Shown here piece after piece: positions 1 to 5,995 of a stretch of 6,667 nucleotides of DNA. The DNA comes from an uncultured Veillonella sp. (GTDB lineage Bacteria > Bacillota > Negativicutes > Veillonellales > Veillonellaceae): positions 1 through 6,667 of the forward strand of contig USAV01000100.1 in NCBI GenBank assembly GCA_900552715.1. The letters run 5' to 3'. Within the stretch, counting starts at the first letter, position 1. Each line of letters begins with the position of its first letter. The position numbers and the translations under genes are program-made. The notes beneath the pieces are model-generated. The model worked only from the letters and a program-made list of their open reading frames with translations. It ran no database searches and had not been told where the DNA came from.

Positions 1-73
1 ATTCGAACCCACGGCCCCTTGCGGAGTCACTGGTTTTCAAGACCAGCTCCTTAAACCACTCGGACACCTCTCC
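1..73 (-). tRNA. tRNA-Ser (anticodon UGA), 3' end cut by window edge
   Basis: Read on the minus strand, the sequence starts with the acceptor strand GGAGAGG, then TG, a 3-bp D stem (TCC/GGA) and a 5-bp anticodon stem CTGGT/ACCAG. That stem closes the 7-nt loop CTTGAAA, so the anticodon is TGA at 39-37, decoding UCA and other UCN serine codons. A long variable arm follows (stem CTCC/GGGG around GCAA), which is the class II hallmark of Ser/Leu/Tyr tRNAs. Then come the 5' half of the T stem (GTGGG) and the T loop TTCGAAT, where the window ends. The missing part is the rest of the T stem, the acceptor 3' strand and the CCA end. The 5' end at 73 is set by the acceptor strand and lies about five bases after the likely transcription start. 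Confidence 0.96.
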
Positions 74-84
74 ATAACGGTATT

Positions 85-114
85 ATTATATCAGATTGGC
101 CCAATAATAAGCAA
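85..114 (-). promoter_or_regulatory. promoter of tRNA-Ser
   Basis: On the minus strand a perfect -10 TATAAT (90-85) lies 18 bp after a weak -35 TTGCTT (114-109). Transcription would start near 78, giving a leader of only about five nucleotides before the mature tRNA 5' end at 73. The promoter sits between the upstream gene's terminator hairpin and the tRNA, so the tRNA appears to be transcribed independently. The -35 matches consensus at only about half its positions, so the call rests mainly on the -10 and its placement. Confidence 0.6.
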
Positions 115-136
115 TAACGTAATAGTTAAGCAAGCA

Positions 137-163
137 AAAAAGCTGGCTCAAAGCCAGCTTTTT
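137..163 (-). terminator. rho-independent terminator after the CorA-like gene
   Basis: There is a perfect 12-bp stem, 137-148 paired with 152-163, with a 3-nt loop and the GC-rich core AGCTGGCT/AGCCAGCT. Read on the minus strand it runs straight into a T tract (six T from 141 to 136, partly within the stem). It lies 73 bp past the stop codon of the CorA-like gene and just before the tRNA-Ser promoter. The A and T runs on both sides mean it could also stop plus-strand transcription, but no plus-strand gene is seen next to it. Confidence 0.85.
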
Positions 164-235
164 CATGTGTATTTGTTATTAAATTAATATTTCAACTATT
201 TACTATTGAATTAAGTATTCACTAATTATCATAAA

Positions 236-1189
236 TTAGAATAAATCTTTTTTCCACATACCGATAATGGCAATAATAGAGAATACTAATGCAACACCTA
301 TAACCTCATAGAATCCCTCTGGATCATCTTGGAATGGCAATGGCACGTTTGTCCCCCACAAGCTAAATACGATTGTTGGCACCGCCATAGCAATAGTAAG
401 GGTCGCCAACATTTTCATAACCAAGTTAAGGTTGTTAGAAATAATGGATGTGAAGGCGTTCATCATGTTCATCAAGATATTGGAGTACATTTCAACCATC
501 TCGATGGCCTGTTTATTCTCGATGATAACGTCCTCTAGTAAGTCCTCATCCTCTTCGTACATCTTGAGAAGATGTTTATAGGAACTATGACCACGCAAGC
601 GCAATAGACGTTCCATAACGGTACCATTCGTGCGCAATGCAGATGTAAAGTATGTCATGGATTTCTGTAATTCCAACAATTGGAAGAAGTCTTTATTCTT
701 TGTAGTATGACGCAATTGGACTTCAATATCGTCAGTACGGCGGTTGATTTGTTGCAAGTAGCGCAAGAACATAGTTGCTGTGCGATACAAGATTTGGAAC
801 AAGAAACGCGTCTTTTTATATGTATAGAACGTAGAAATCTGATTAGAAATGAACGGATACAATACTTCAGATTCTTCGAGGCAGACCGTAATAAAGAAGT
901 CTGGCGTCAAGAAAATACCAAGCGGTACTGTATCATACATATCGTTACCGCGGATAACCGGAATATTGATAACGATAAAGATGTAGTTATCCTCTAACTC
1001 CACGTGAGAACGTTCTTCCATATCGAGAGCGGTCTTTAAAACGTCCGTTGGGATTTCCGTCAAAATATTGATAAGGGATAACTCATCGGGGTCTGGGTTC
1101 ACCAAATTTACCCAAGAACCTTTTGTGGCATCTGATACAGTGCTATCGGAAACTAACTCTTCTTCTATATGTTTATACACCGTAATCAT
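236..1189 (-). CDS. corA: CorA-family divalent-cation channel protein with variant GTN signature
   Basis: This 317-residue protein has the CorA layout. A soluble N-terminal domain runs to about residue 150, a long helical stalk covers about 150-258, and two membrane helices sit at the extreme C-terminus (about 259-278 and 295-312). It ends in a short basic tail (KKDLF). Family members form pentameric inner-membrane channels for Mg2+, or in some branches Co2+, Ni2+ or Zn2+. The signature at the end of the first membrane helix, normally GMN, reads GTN here (G279, T280, N281) in the context SLWGTNVPLPF. The following loop is QDDPEGF. An upstream in-frame ATG at 1261 would give 341 residues. I prefer the ATG at 1189 because a GGAGGG ribosome-binding site precedes it and the upstream ATG lies inside the -35 box. 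It appears monocistronic, with its own promoter and terminator. Substrate is uncertain because the GMN methionine is missing. Confidence 0.9.
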   Translation of the reverse strand: MITVYKHIEEELVSDSTVSDATKGSWVNLVNPDPDELSLINILTEIPTDVLKTALDMEERSHVELEDNYIFIVINIPVIRGNDMYDTVPLGIFLTPDFFITVCLEESEVLYPFISNQISTFYTYKKTRFLFQILYRTATMFLRYLQQINRRTDDIEVQLRHTTKNKDFFQLLELQKSMTYFTSALRTNGTVMERLLRLRGHSSYKHLLKMYEEDEDLLEDVIIENKQAIEMVEMYSNILMNMMNAFTSIISNNLNLVMKMLATLTIAMAVPTIVFSLWGTNVPLPFQDDPEGFYEVIGVALVFSIIAIIGMWKKDLF

Positions 1190-1231
1190 GCTATCCCTCC
1201 TTCCAACGAACTTATAGTAATCATCTAATAA

Positions 1232-1261
1232 ATTATATACTATTTTATAGCTATTATTCAA
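1232..1261 (-). promoter_or_regulatory. promoter of the CorA-like gene
   Basis: On the minus strand -35 TTGAAT (1261-1256) and -10 TATAAT (1237-1232) are 18 bp apart. Initiation near 1225 would give a leader of about 36 nt that contains the GGAGGG ribosome-binding site. That is too short for a magnesium-sensing leader such as an M-box. The promoter position also argues against the longer reading frame that begins at 1261. Confidence 0.6.
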
Positions 1262-1370
1262 TTCAATTGTGAAAGTTTTGTGTATCTAGAACATACATAT
1301 ACAGTTTTATGTCTATTTATGATGTACAGATATATAGTATAAGTATCGTAAATGTTTAATCCACGCAATA

Positions 1371-1413
1371 AAATAACCTCTAAGTTAGTCAGTTACTAAC
1401 CTAGAGGTTATTT
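1371..1413 (-). terminator. hairpin after the metal ATPase gene, probable terminator
   Basis: Twelve perfect base pairs (1371-1382 with 1402-1413) are followed by one mismatch and six more pairs (1384-1389 with 1395-1400) around a 5-nt loop. It lies 78 bp past the ATPase stop codon. There is no long T tract, but on the minus strand the descending arm and what follows are T-rich (TTATTTTATT). It could therefore be an intrinsic terminator or an mRNA 3'-end-stabilising stem. A second, weak 7-bp stem with one G-T pair lies at 1422-1440. I see nothing else in 1414-1490. Confidence 0.55.
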
Positions 1414-1490
1414 ATATCCGCCCTAATCATTCAGATCAGGATAATGTAATTTATTTCGTTCCTTTACAGAGCTATAAACTCTGCTTTCAC

Positions 1491-3623
1491 CTAATTACGG
1501 CGCAAGATACGAACAGAGTTCAAGATACAAAGGATGGATACGCCAGTATCACCAAATACTGCCCACCACATGGATGCATAGCCCATGAGGCCAAGCGCCA
1601 TGATAAGGATTTTAACAGCAATAGCGAATACAACGTTTTGCCATGCTACGCGCAATGTCGCTTTGGACAAGTCAAGGATATGTGCAATAGCAGTCAAGGA
1701 CGGACGCATGAACACAACATCTGCTGCCTCGATAGCCGCATCAGCACCACTACCCATCGCGCCACCTACATCAGCACCTGCAAGTACTGGAGCATCGTTG
1801 ATGCCATCCCCTACGAACATAGTTGGACCATATTCAGAGCGAATATCTTGTACAACGGACAATTTATCTTGAGGCAACAACTGAGCACGTACAGCACTTA
1901 CGCCAGTTTCTTTAGCGATGTAATTCGCACTTGCTTCAGCATCACCTGTAAGCATAACAGTTTTAATATCTTGACCATTAAGATCAGCAATCGCTTCAGC
2001 AGAGTCTGGGCGAGCTTCATCGGCGATGATGATACGACCTAAGTATGTATTACCTTCTGCCACAAGAACTTCTGTGCCATATTCAGCAGCCTCTGTTGGA
2101 TAGCCTTGCACATTATAGCGTTCCATAAGGCGACGGTTACCAATAAGTACTTGTTGACCATCAGTCATACCCACCATACCTTCACCAGCTAACTCTTGAA
2201 CGAAATCAGAAGGTTCCACTGTAAGGCCTTGTGCCTTTGCTTCAGACACGATGCTTGTTGCGATTGGATGTGTAGAAACGGCTTCGATAGCTGCCGCCAT
2301 GGATAACAATTGACTGGAACTTACATGAGAGCCTACAGTTTCTACGTTGTGAACTTTGAACTCACCAGATGTGATGGTACCGGTTTTATCAAGAGCTACG
2401 GCTTTCACATTAGCCAATGCCTCGATAACACGACCACCTTTTAATAAGATACCGTGTTTAGACGCATTGCCGATACCGGAGAAGAATGCAAGTGGCACGC
2501 TAAGCACCAATGCACATGGGCAAGAAATAACGAGGAATGTTAAGGCTGTGTAAATCCATTTATGCCATTCACCTGTAATAAGGGATGGAATAATGGCAAC
2601 AGCAAGAGCAAGGAATACAACGATTGGAGTGTATACGCGAGCAAAACGCGTAATGAAACGGTCGATTTTAGGTTTAGAAGATGCTGCATTTTCCACGGCA
2701 TCAAGAATTTTAGTAACCATGGATTCTTCAAGAACCTTATCTACACGCATTGTAATGCGACCAGATTCGTTGATACAACCAGACATAAGTTGAGTGCCAG
2801 GTACGGCGCGAACAGGTACAGGTTCACCTGTTACAGGCGCTGTATTAACGCGTGTTTCACCTTCAAGCACTGTGCCGTCTAGAGGAATTAAATCGCCAGG
2901 ACGAACTTCGATAGTCCAGCCTACTTCAACCTTTTCAGGAGCCATAACTACGATTTCACCACCGCAGTCTGTATCTACAACCCGCACCTCTTGAGGACGC
3001 ATATCGACAGCGTTCATGATTTCTGTACGACTACGATCAGTTGCTTTTTCTTCGAAGAACTCACCGATACGGTAGAACAAGATAACGCCTACGGCTTCAG
3101 GCAATGCATCGATAGCAATAGCGCCCAATGTAGCGATAGACATCAAGAAGTTCTCGTCGAACACTTGGCCTTTTAAGATATTGCGACCTGCGATGCGCAA
3201 TACTGGGAATGCAAGAAGAATATAGGCAATATAGTAAATTGGAGTTTCGATAGACTCTGGCAAGCCGATGGACGGCACAACTGTAGTCAACCCTTCGTAG
3301 GCTATGAATAACAAGCCTGCTACGATGACTGCAATTGTTACAGCATCACTACCACGATCCTGGTCAGAACCATGATCATTCATAGCCGCTTTAGATTTAC
3401 GTTCATAATCTGCTACGGTTACGCCCTCTTCGATGGTATCACAAATGTCTTGAATGTCACGTTTAAGAGCTTCACGGTCTTCCCAAGAGCCGGTTAATTT
3501 TAATTGATGTGTAGCAAGTGTGAAATTTGCAGTCTCTACCACATCCATTTTACGGATACGATCTTCAATTTTTGCTGCGCAGTTCGGACAGTTCAAATCC
3601 TTCAATAGCAATGTTTCTTCCAT
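1491..3623 (-). CDS. cadA: P1B-type heavy-metal-exporting ATPase (Cd/Zn/Pb type)
   Basis: This is a complete 710-residue P1B ATPase, the usual length for CadA/ZntA proteins. It would pump Zn2+, Cd2+ or Pb2+ out across the cytoplasmic membrane using ATP. An N-terminal heavy-metal-binding domain carries a CxxC motif (C12, C15). Membrane helices follow at about 95-190, then the actuator domain with TGE (265-267). The membrane metal site CPC is at 368-370. The phosphorylation motif DKTGT has its aspartate at 412, the nucleotide-domain HP is at 452-453, and the hinge motif GDGIND is at 605-610. The last helices carry K671 and D692 (in GDTGVS), positions that match the Lys and Asp marking the Zn/Cd/Pb subgroup rather than copper pumps. 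A ribosome-binding site AAAGGAG precedes the ATG at 3623. The gene stands alone after a 254-bp control region. No metalloregulator gene is present in the window. Confidence 0.95.
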   Translation of the reverse strand: MEETLLLKDLNCPNCAAKIEDRIRKMDVVETANFTLATHQLKLTGSWEDREALKRDIQDICDTIEEGVTVADYERKSKAAMNDHGSDQDRGSDAVTIAVIVAGLLFIAYEGLTTVVPSIGLPESIETPIYYIAYILLAFPVLRIAGRNILKGQVFDENFLMSIATLGAIAIDALPEAVGVILFYRIGEFFEEKATDRSRTEIMNAVDMRPQEVRVVDTDCGGEIVVMAPEKVEVGWTIEVRPGDLIPLDGTVLEGETRVNTAPVTGEPVPVRAVPGTQLMSGCINESGRITMRVDKVLEESMVTKILDAVENAASSKPKIDRFITRFARVYTPIVVFLALAVAIIPSLITGEWHKWIYTALTFLVISCPCALVLSVPLAFFSGIGNASKHGILLKGGRVIEALANVKAVALDKTGTITSGEFKVHNVETVGSHVSSSQLLSMAAAIEAVSTHPIATSIVSEAKAQGLTVEPSDFVQELAGEGMVGMTDGQQVLIGNRRLMERYNVQGYPTEAAEYGTEVLVAEGNTYLGRIIIADEARPDSAEAIADLNGQDIKTVMLTGDAEASANYIAKETGVSAVRAQLLPQDKLSVVQDIRSEYGPTMFVGDGINDAPVLAGADVGGAMGSGADAAIEAADVVFMRPSLTAIAHILDLSKATLRVAWQNVVFAIAVKILIMALGLMGYASMWWAVFGDTGVSILCILNSVRILRRN

Positions 3624-3661
3624 GATATCTCCTTTGATAATAGTGAAATCTTCTATCCTGT

Positions 3662-3691
3662 ATTGTAAATTAATAGGTAATATTTTTCTAA
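3662..3691 (-). promoter_or_regulatory. second, start-proximal promoter candidate for the metal ATPase
   Basis: On the minus strand a -10 TACAAT (3667-3662) lies 18 bp from a poor -35 TTAGAA (3691-3686). It would give a leader of about 32 nt. The -35 is buried in a 16-bp palindrome (3687-3702), which could be a regulator site. The far upstream promoter at 3789-3817 has a better -35, so this one is an alternative or an additional start. Confidence 0.3.
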
Positions 3692-3702
3692 TACTTATTA
3701 GA
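3687..3702. repeat. 16-bp palindrome upstream of the metal ATPase
   Basis: TCTAATA-CT-TATTAGA has perfect 7-bp arms around two bases. It overlaps the -35 of the start-proximal promoter candidate. Its dimensions fit a dimeric regulator's binding site. AT-rich DNA yields such dyads by chance fairly often, so function is inferred only from position. Confidence 0.4.
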
Positions 3703-3725
3703 CATATCTTGTTTCATATCTTGTT
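3703..3725. repeat. 11-bp tandem direct repeat
   Basis: CATATCTTGTT occurs twice, at 3703-3713 and 3715-3725, separated by a single T (period 12). It lies in the leader or control region of the metal ATPase, between the two promoter candidates. The related word AATATCTG recurs at 3770-3777. It may be a repeated protein-binding half-site or simple slippage. Confidence 0.6.
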
Positions 3726-3750
3726 ATATATGTTCCTAAACATTTTTCAT

Positions 3751-3777
3751 CAGATATTTTATTTATATGAATATCTG
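3751..3777. repeat. 8-bp inverted repeat overlapping the operator dyad
   Basis: CAGATATT (3751-3758) and AATATCTG (3770-3777) are perfect inverted copies around 11 bases. The right arm lies inside the ATATGAA-N6-TTCATAT dyad. In a transcript starting near 3782 this would form a stem-loop close to the RNA 5' end. As DNA it could be an alternative protein site. Confidence 0.45.
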
Positions 3778-3784
3778 TTCATAT
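3765..3784. promoter_or_regulatory. probable ArsR/SmtB-type metal-sensor operator
   Basis: ATATGAA (3765-3771) and TTCATAT (3778-3784) form a perfect 7-bp inverted repeat around six bases. From memory, operators of the Zn/Cd-sensing ArsR/SmtB family (SmtB, CzrA, CadC) share this type of TGAA...TTCA dyad. It sits directly after the -10 of the upstream ATPase promoter and covers the likely start site, where a repressor would block transcription until metal releases it. The cognate regulator is not encoded in the window, so identification rests on the motif, its location and the downstream gene's function. Confidence 0.55.
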
Positions 3785-3788
3785 GTTT

Positions 3789-3817
3789 ATATTACATCAA
3801 AGGAGATTAAATGTCAA
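3789..3817 (-). promoter_or_regulatory. main promoter candidate for the metal ATPase
   Basis: On the minus strand there is a perfect -35 TTGACA (3817-3812), a 17-bp spacer and a -10 TAATAT (3794-3789, four of six matches). Initiation near 3782 would fall inside the ATATGAA-N6-TTCATAT dyad. The leader to the ATPase ATG would then be about 160 nt, unusually long, and would contain the tandem repeat and the palindrome. Confidence 0.5.
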
Positions 3818-3981
3818 TACAAAATCATATTCAACATATATCAAATTTTATTTACTTTAGTTCTAACTATATTCACCTTATATCAAATTTCGTTCTACCA
3901 GGAATTTATGTGCTACATCAGCTGGCAGTTGGTGTTCCGTTTCAACGGCGTAATTCATCTTCGCCATCTCTTGATCTGTAA
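3811..3981 (+). other. doubtful 56-codon plus-strand ORF with a strong ribosome-binding site
   Basis: AAAGGAG (3799-3805) lies five bases before an ATG at 3811, opening a frame that ends with TAA at 3981. The predicted peptide begins MSIQNHIQHISNFIYFSS and resembles nothing I recognise. About the last hundred bases are antisense to the 3' end of the transporter gene, and the intergenic part is simply AT-rich. The divergent position across an ArsR-type operator is where a regulator gene would be expected, so this could be a remnant start left after a deletion. It could equally be chance. I do not call it a gene. Confidence 0.15.
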
Positions 3982-5410
3982 TCGTATGATTCAAACTTTC
4001 TAATACAGGGCGCAGTTCAGGATGAGCAATCAATACTTCGCTACGCACCACATTACCAGACATATAAGATGGATATAAATGTTTATCATCTTGTAACACC
4101 GTAATCGGTGCGATACTTAATTGACCATCAGTCGTGAATATCGGCATTACATCCACCTCATCACGACTAATAGCCGTATATTTTAGCCCTATATCCATAT
4201 CTTTAGTAGCTTTAAATCTCATGCCATACACGCGTTGTAATCCAGCATAGCCATCTTCACGTCCAAAGAAATCATATTCCCCTCCTAATGTTAGGGATGG
4301 TGCTATACGAGCAAGATCAGAATACGTTTTTACGCCATAACTCTGAGCAATTTCATTACGCACCCCTATGCCATAGGTATTATTAAAACCGTACATGCCG
4401 ACCCACTCAAAATTATATTTCTCTTTATAGGCCTGTGAAAGTTCATTAAATAGACTTTCATCATACGTATCCGTACGTTTTAGCACAGCAGACCAAGCTG
4501 TACCAGTATATTCAGGATATATATCAAATTGGCCAGAAAGCATAGCTGGTTGAATATTTGATGTACCACCACCGACACCTTCTGTAACCTCTACGGTTAA
4601 ATCAGTCTTCTTCTCGATCAATTCTTTTAAAACATTCCCCAAAATAAGCTGTTCCGTCATAGGTTTCGTTGCAATATGAATAACATCGGTCTTCACATGA
4701 CGGCAATACATAGCCCAGCCACCTATACCCATCGCAATTATCATCATAATCGAAACAAATATAATCGTATAGCGCTTCATATGAGGGCTAATACGCGTTA
4801 CTCTTTCACCTAGAGAAAAGAGAGCATCAACGGTAATGGCTAATAGGGCAATCAGTAGACTGCCTGCAATTGTCAAAGCACTTTGATTCGTTGTAATCCC
4901 CCTATAAATCGCCACACCTAAGCCACCAGCACCAATAAAGGATGCAATACCTGTCAAGGCAATGGTCATAACGAGCATAGTCCGTATACCAGCCATAATA
5001 GTTGGCATGGCCAAGGGAATCTCTATATTCCACAAACGTTGAATCCGCGTAAGCCCTAACGCAATTCCCGCTTCACACATAGATTGATCAATTTGGTTAA
5101 GACCAGTAAATGTATTTCGTACCATCGGTAATAAGGCATAGATAACCAATGCAATGATAGCGGTCGTATTACCAACACCCGATACATACAACAAAAGGCC
5201 TAACATCGATATAGATGGAATCGTATATAGGAAATTAACCACTACCATAACGGGCGCAGCTAGCCGTTTATATTCGTATATAAACACACCCAATAATCCA
5301 CCGATGATGGTAGCAATAACAGAAGCTAATACTGAAATTTCTATATGTTCCCATAACAACTGGAGGAAAAAATCATAGCGATTGATAAGTAATGATATGA
5401 CCTCATGCAT
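3878..5410 (-). CDS. ABC transporter permease fused to solute-binding protein (OpuC/OpuF/EgtU type)
   Basis: This is a 510-residue fusion. Residues about 1-205 are a binding-protein-dependent permease with several membrane helices and an EAA loop (EAGIALGLTRIQRLWNIEIP, about 116-135), the docking site for an ATPase. A further membrane helix (about 215-237) tethers a C-terminal substrate-binding domain outside the cell, from about residue 243. That domain has family hallmarks: TKPMTEQLILGNVL, YPEYTGTAW, GGEYDFFGREDGYAGLQ and LQDDKHLYPSY. Relatives import glycine betaine, choline, carnitine or, for EgtU, ergothioneine. The usual K-D/N-FTEQ motif reads KPMTEQ, so the substrate is open. I chose the ATG at 5410 because AAAGGCGG lies eight bases upstream. 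In-frame ATGs at 5443 and 5431 lack a ribosome-binding site. No ATP-binding subunit gene flanks it: YolD is upstream and the metal ATPase downstream. Confidence 0.9.
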   Translation of the reverse strand: MHEVISLLINRYDFFLQLLWEHIEISVLASVIATIIGGLLGVFIYEYKRLAAPVMVVVNFLYTIPSISMLGLLLYVSGVGNTTAIIALVIYALLPMVRNTFTGLNQIDQSMCEAGIALGLTRIQRLWNIEIPLAMPTIMAGIRTMLVMTIALTGIASFIGAGGLGVAIYRGITTNQSALTIAGSLLIALLAITVDALFSLGERVTRISPHMKRYTIIFVSIMMIIAMGIGGWAMYCRHVKTDVIHIATKPMTEQLILGNVLKELIEKKTDLTVEVTEGVGGGTSNIQPAMLSGQFDIYPEYTGTAWSAVLKRTDTYDESLFNELSQAYKEKYNFEWVGMYGFNNTYGIGVRNEIAQSYGVKTYSDLARIAPSLTLGGEYDFFGREDGYAGLQRVYGMRFKATKDMDIGLKYTAISRDEVDVMPIFTTDGQLSIAPITVLQDDKHLYPSYMSGNVVRSEVLIAHPELRPVLESLNHTITDQEMAKMNYAVETEHQLPADVAHKFLVERNLI

Positions 5411-5485
5411 TACAGATACCGCCTTTCTCATAAAACAATACAAAGAGTATATATAGTCATATAACAGCTAATCATATAGGGTATT

Positions 5486-5513
5486 TTTATACGAGAATAT
5501 AATTAAATTACAA
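5486..5513 (-). promoter_or_regulatory. promoter candidate for the ABC transporter fusion
   Basis: On the minus strand TTGTAA (5513-5508) and TATAAA (5491-5486) are 16 bp apart, which would start transcription near 5480 with a leader of about 70 nt. The surrounding 172-bp gap (5411-5582) is very AT-rich, so matches of this quality occur by chance. Read-through from the upstream polymerase/YolD unit is the alternative. Confidence 0.35.
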
Positions 5514-5566
5514 CCCTTTTCATCATTGTATACCGAATCACACCTTAACTCTAGCCCTTAAACCAT

Positions 5567-5588
5567 ATATAAAGACAACTCTTTATAT
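5567..5588. repeat. AT-rich palindrome across the YolD stop codon
   Basis: ATATAAAGA (5567-5575) and TCTTTATAT (5580-5588) are perfect 9-bp inverted copies around CAAC. The stop codon of the YolD-like gene (5585-5583) lies in one arm. It has no GC core and no T tract on the minus strand, so it is not a standard terminator. It may mark the 3' end of the polymerase/YolD message or be chance. Confidence 0.4.
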
Positions 5589-5915
5589 TGTCATATCATA
5601 CAGATTCAATTCCTTAATAGATCTAAAGGGAATATCTATGCCTTGAACAGATATAATTTGCATTTGCGCACTAATCATATCAACAGCCCCTATAAGCTCT
5701 GTATATCTTTGTTTATTGTAGTAAACAATTCGCACCCATTCTCCGCAATGTATAGTCTGTAAAACCTTATTTAACTCATCTACTTGATCCTCCGATAGCT
5801 CTACTCGAGCTTCCTTTGGTCGTGCTACAGTCGCTAGTAATGCTTCAAAGCCCTTCAATGCCGCAAAGGGCATAAATTGTTTTGCCCGCTGTAAACGAGA
5901 CATACGATGTTTCAT
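5583..5915 (-). CDS. YolD-like protein, partner of the Y-family polymerase
   Basis: This 110-residue cytoplasmic protein opens with a basic stretch and the characteristic YolD signature RAKQFMPFAALKGFEALL (about residues 9-26). A charged linker ELSEDQVDELNKVL follows (about 40-53). The C-terminal half looks beta-rich, with VRIVYYNKQRYTELIGAVDM then IPFRSIKEL, as expected for this family. Members are commonly encoded next to UvrX/YqjW-type Y-family polymerases in Firmicutes. Their role is not firmly established, and they have been compared with UmuD-like polymerase accessory proteins. GGGGAGG nine bases before the ATG at 5915 supports the start. It lies 80 bp after the polymerase stop codon, so co-transcription is likely. 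The length is typical for the family and I see no sign of damage. Confidence 0.85.
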   Translation of the reverse strand: MKHRMSRLQRAKQFMPFAALKGFEALLATVARPKEARVELSEDQVDELNKVLQTIHCGEWVRIVYYNKQRYTELIGAVDMISAQMQIISVQGIDIPFRSIKELNLYDMTI

Positions 5916-5995
5916 TAATGTATACCTCCCCTTATGCGACTAATCTATTTTCAATTGTATTCTTCGTTCAATTGCCATTGTATCCATTACACTAT

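Noticed and set aside
329..997. Plus-strand frames opposite the CorA-like gene
   Set aside because: They are antisense shadows of a well-supported gene that has its own promoter, ribosome-binding site and terminator.
1190..1261. N-terminal extension of the CorA-like protein from the ATG at 1261
   Set aside because: That ATG falls within the -35 box and lacks a ribosome-binding site, whereas the ATG at 1189 has GGAGGG at proper spacing.
1190..1490. Possible small gene or riboswitch in the 301-bp gap
   Set aside because: The stretch holds a hairpin and a promoter, but no frame with a ribosome-binding site. The inferred CorA leader of about 36 nt is too short for a riboswitch.
1585..2042. Plus-strand reading frames opposite the metal ATPase
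   Set aside because: They lie antisense to a complete, motif-rich P1B ATPase, overlap each other, and give low-complexity peptides rich in Ser/Thr or Cys with no family resemblance.
2540..2882. Several short frames on both strands inside the ATPase gene
   Set aside because: They are alternate frames of the region encoding the membrane helices before the CPC motif. None has a ribosome-binding site or recognisable domain.
3520..4003. Longer plus-strand frames across the ATPase/transporter gap
   Set aside because: They consist of antisense coding sequence joined through AT-rich DNA, giving Ile/Phe/Tyr-rich peptides. The only feature worth noting is the ribosome-binding site at 3799-3805, and it belongs to a different frame.
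5411..5443. N-terminal extension of the transporter fusion (ATGs at 5443 and 5431)
   Set aside because: Neither has a ribosome-binding site. AAAGGCGG precedes the ATG at 5410, and homologous permeases begin at about that point.
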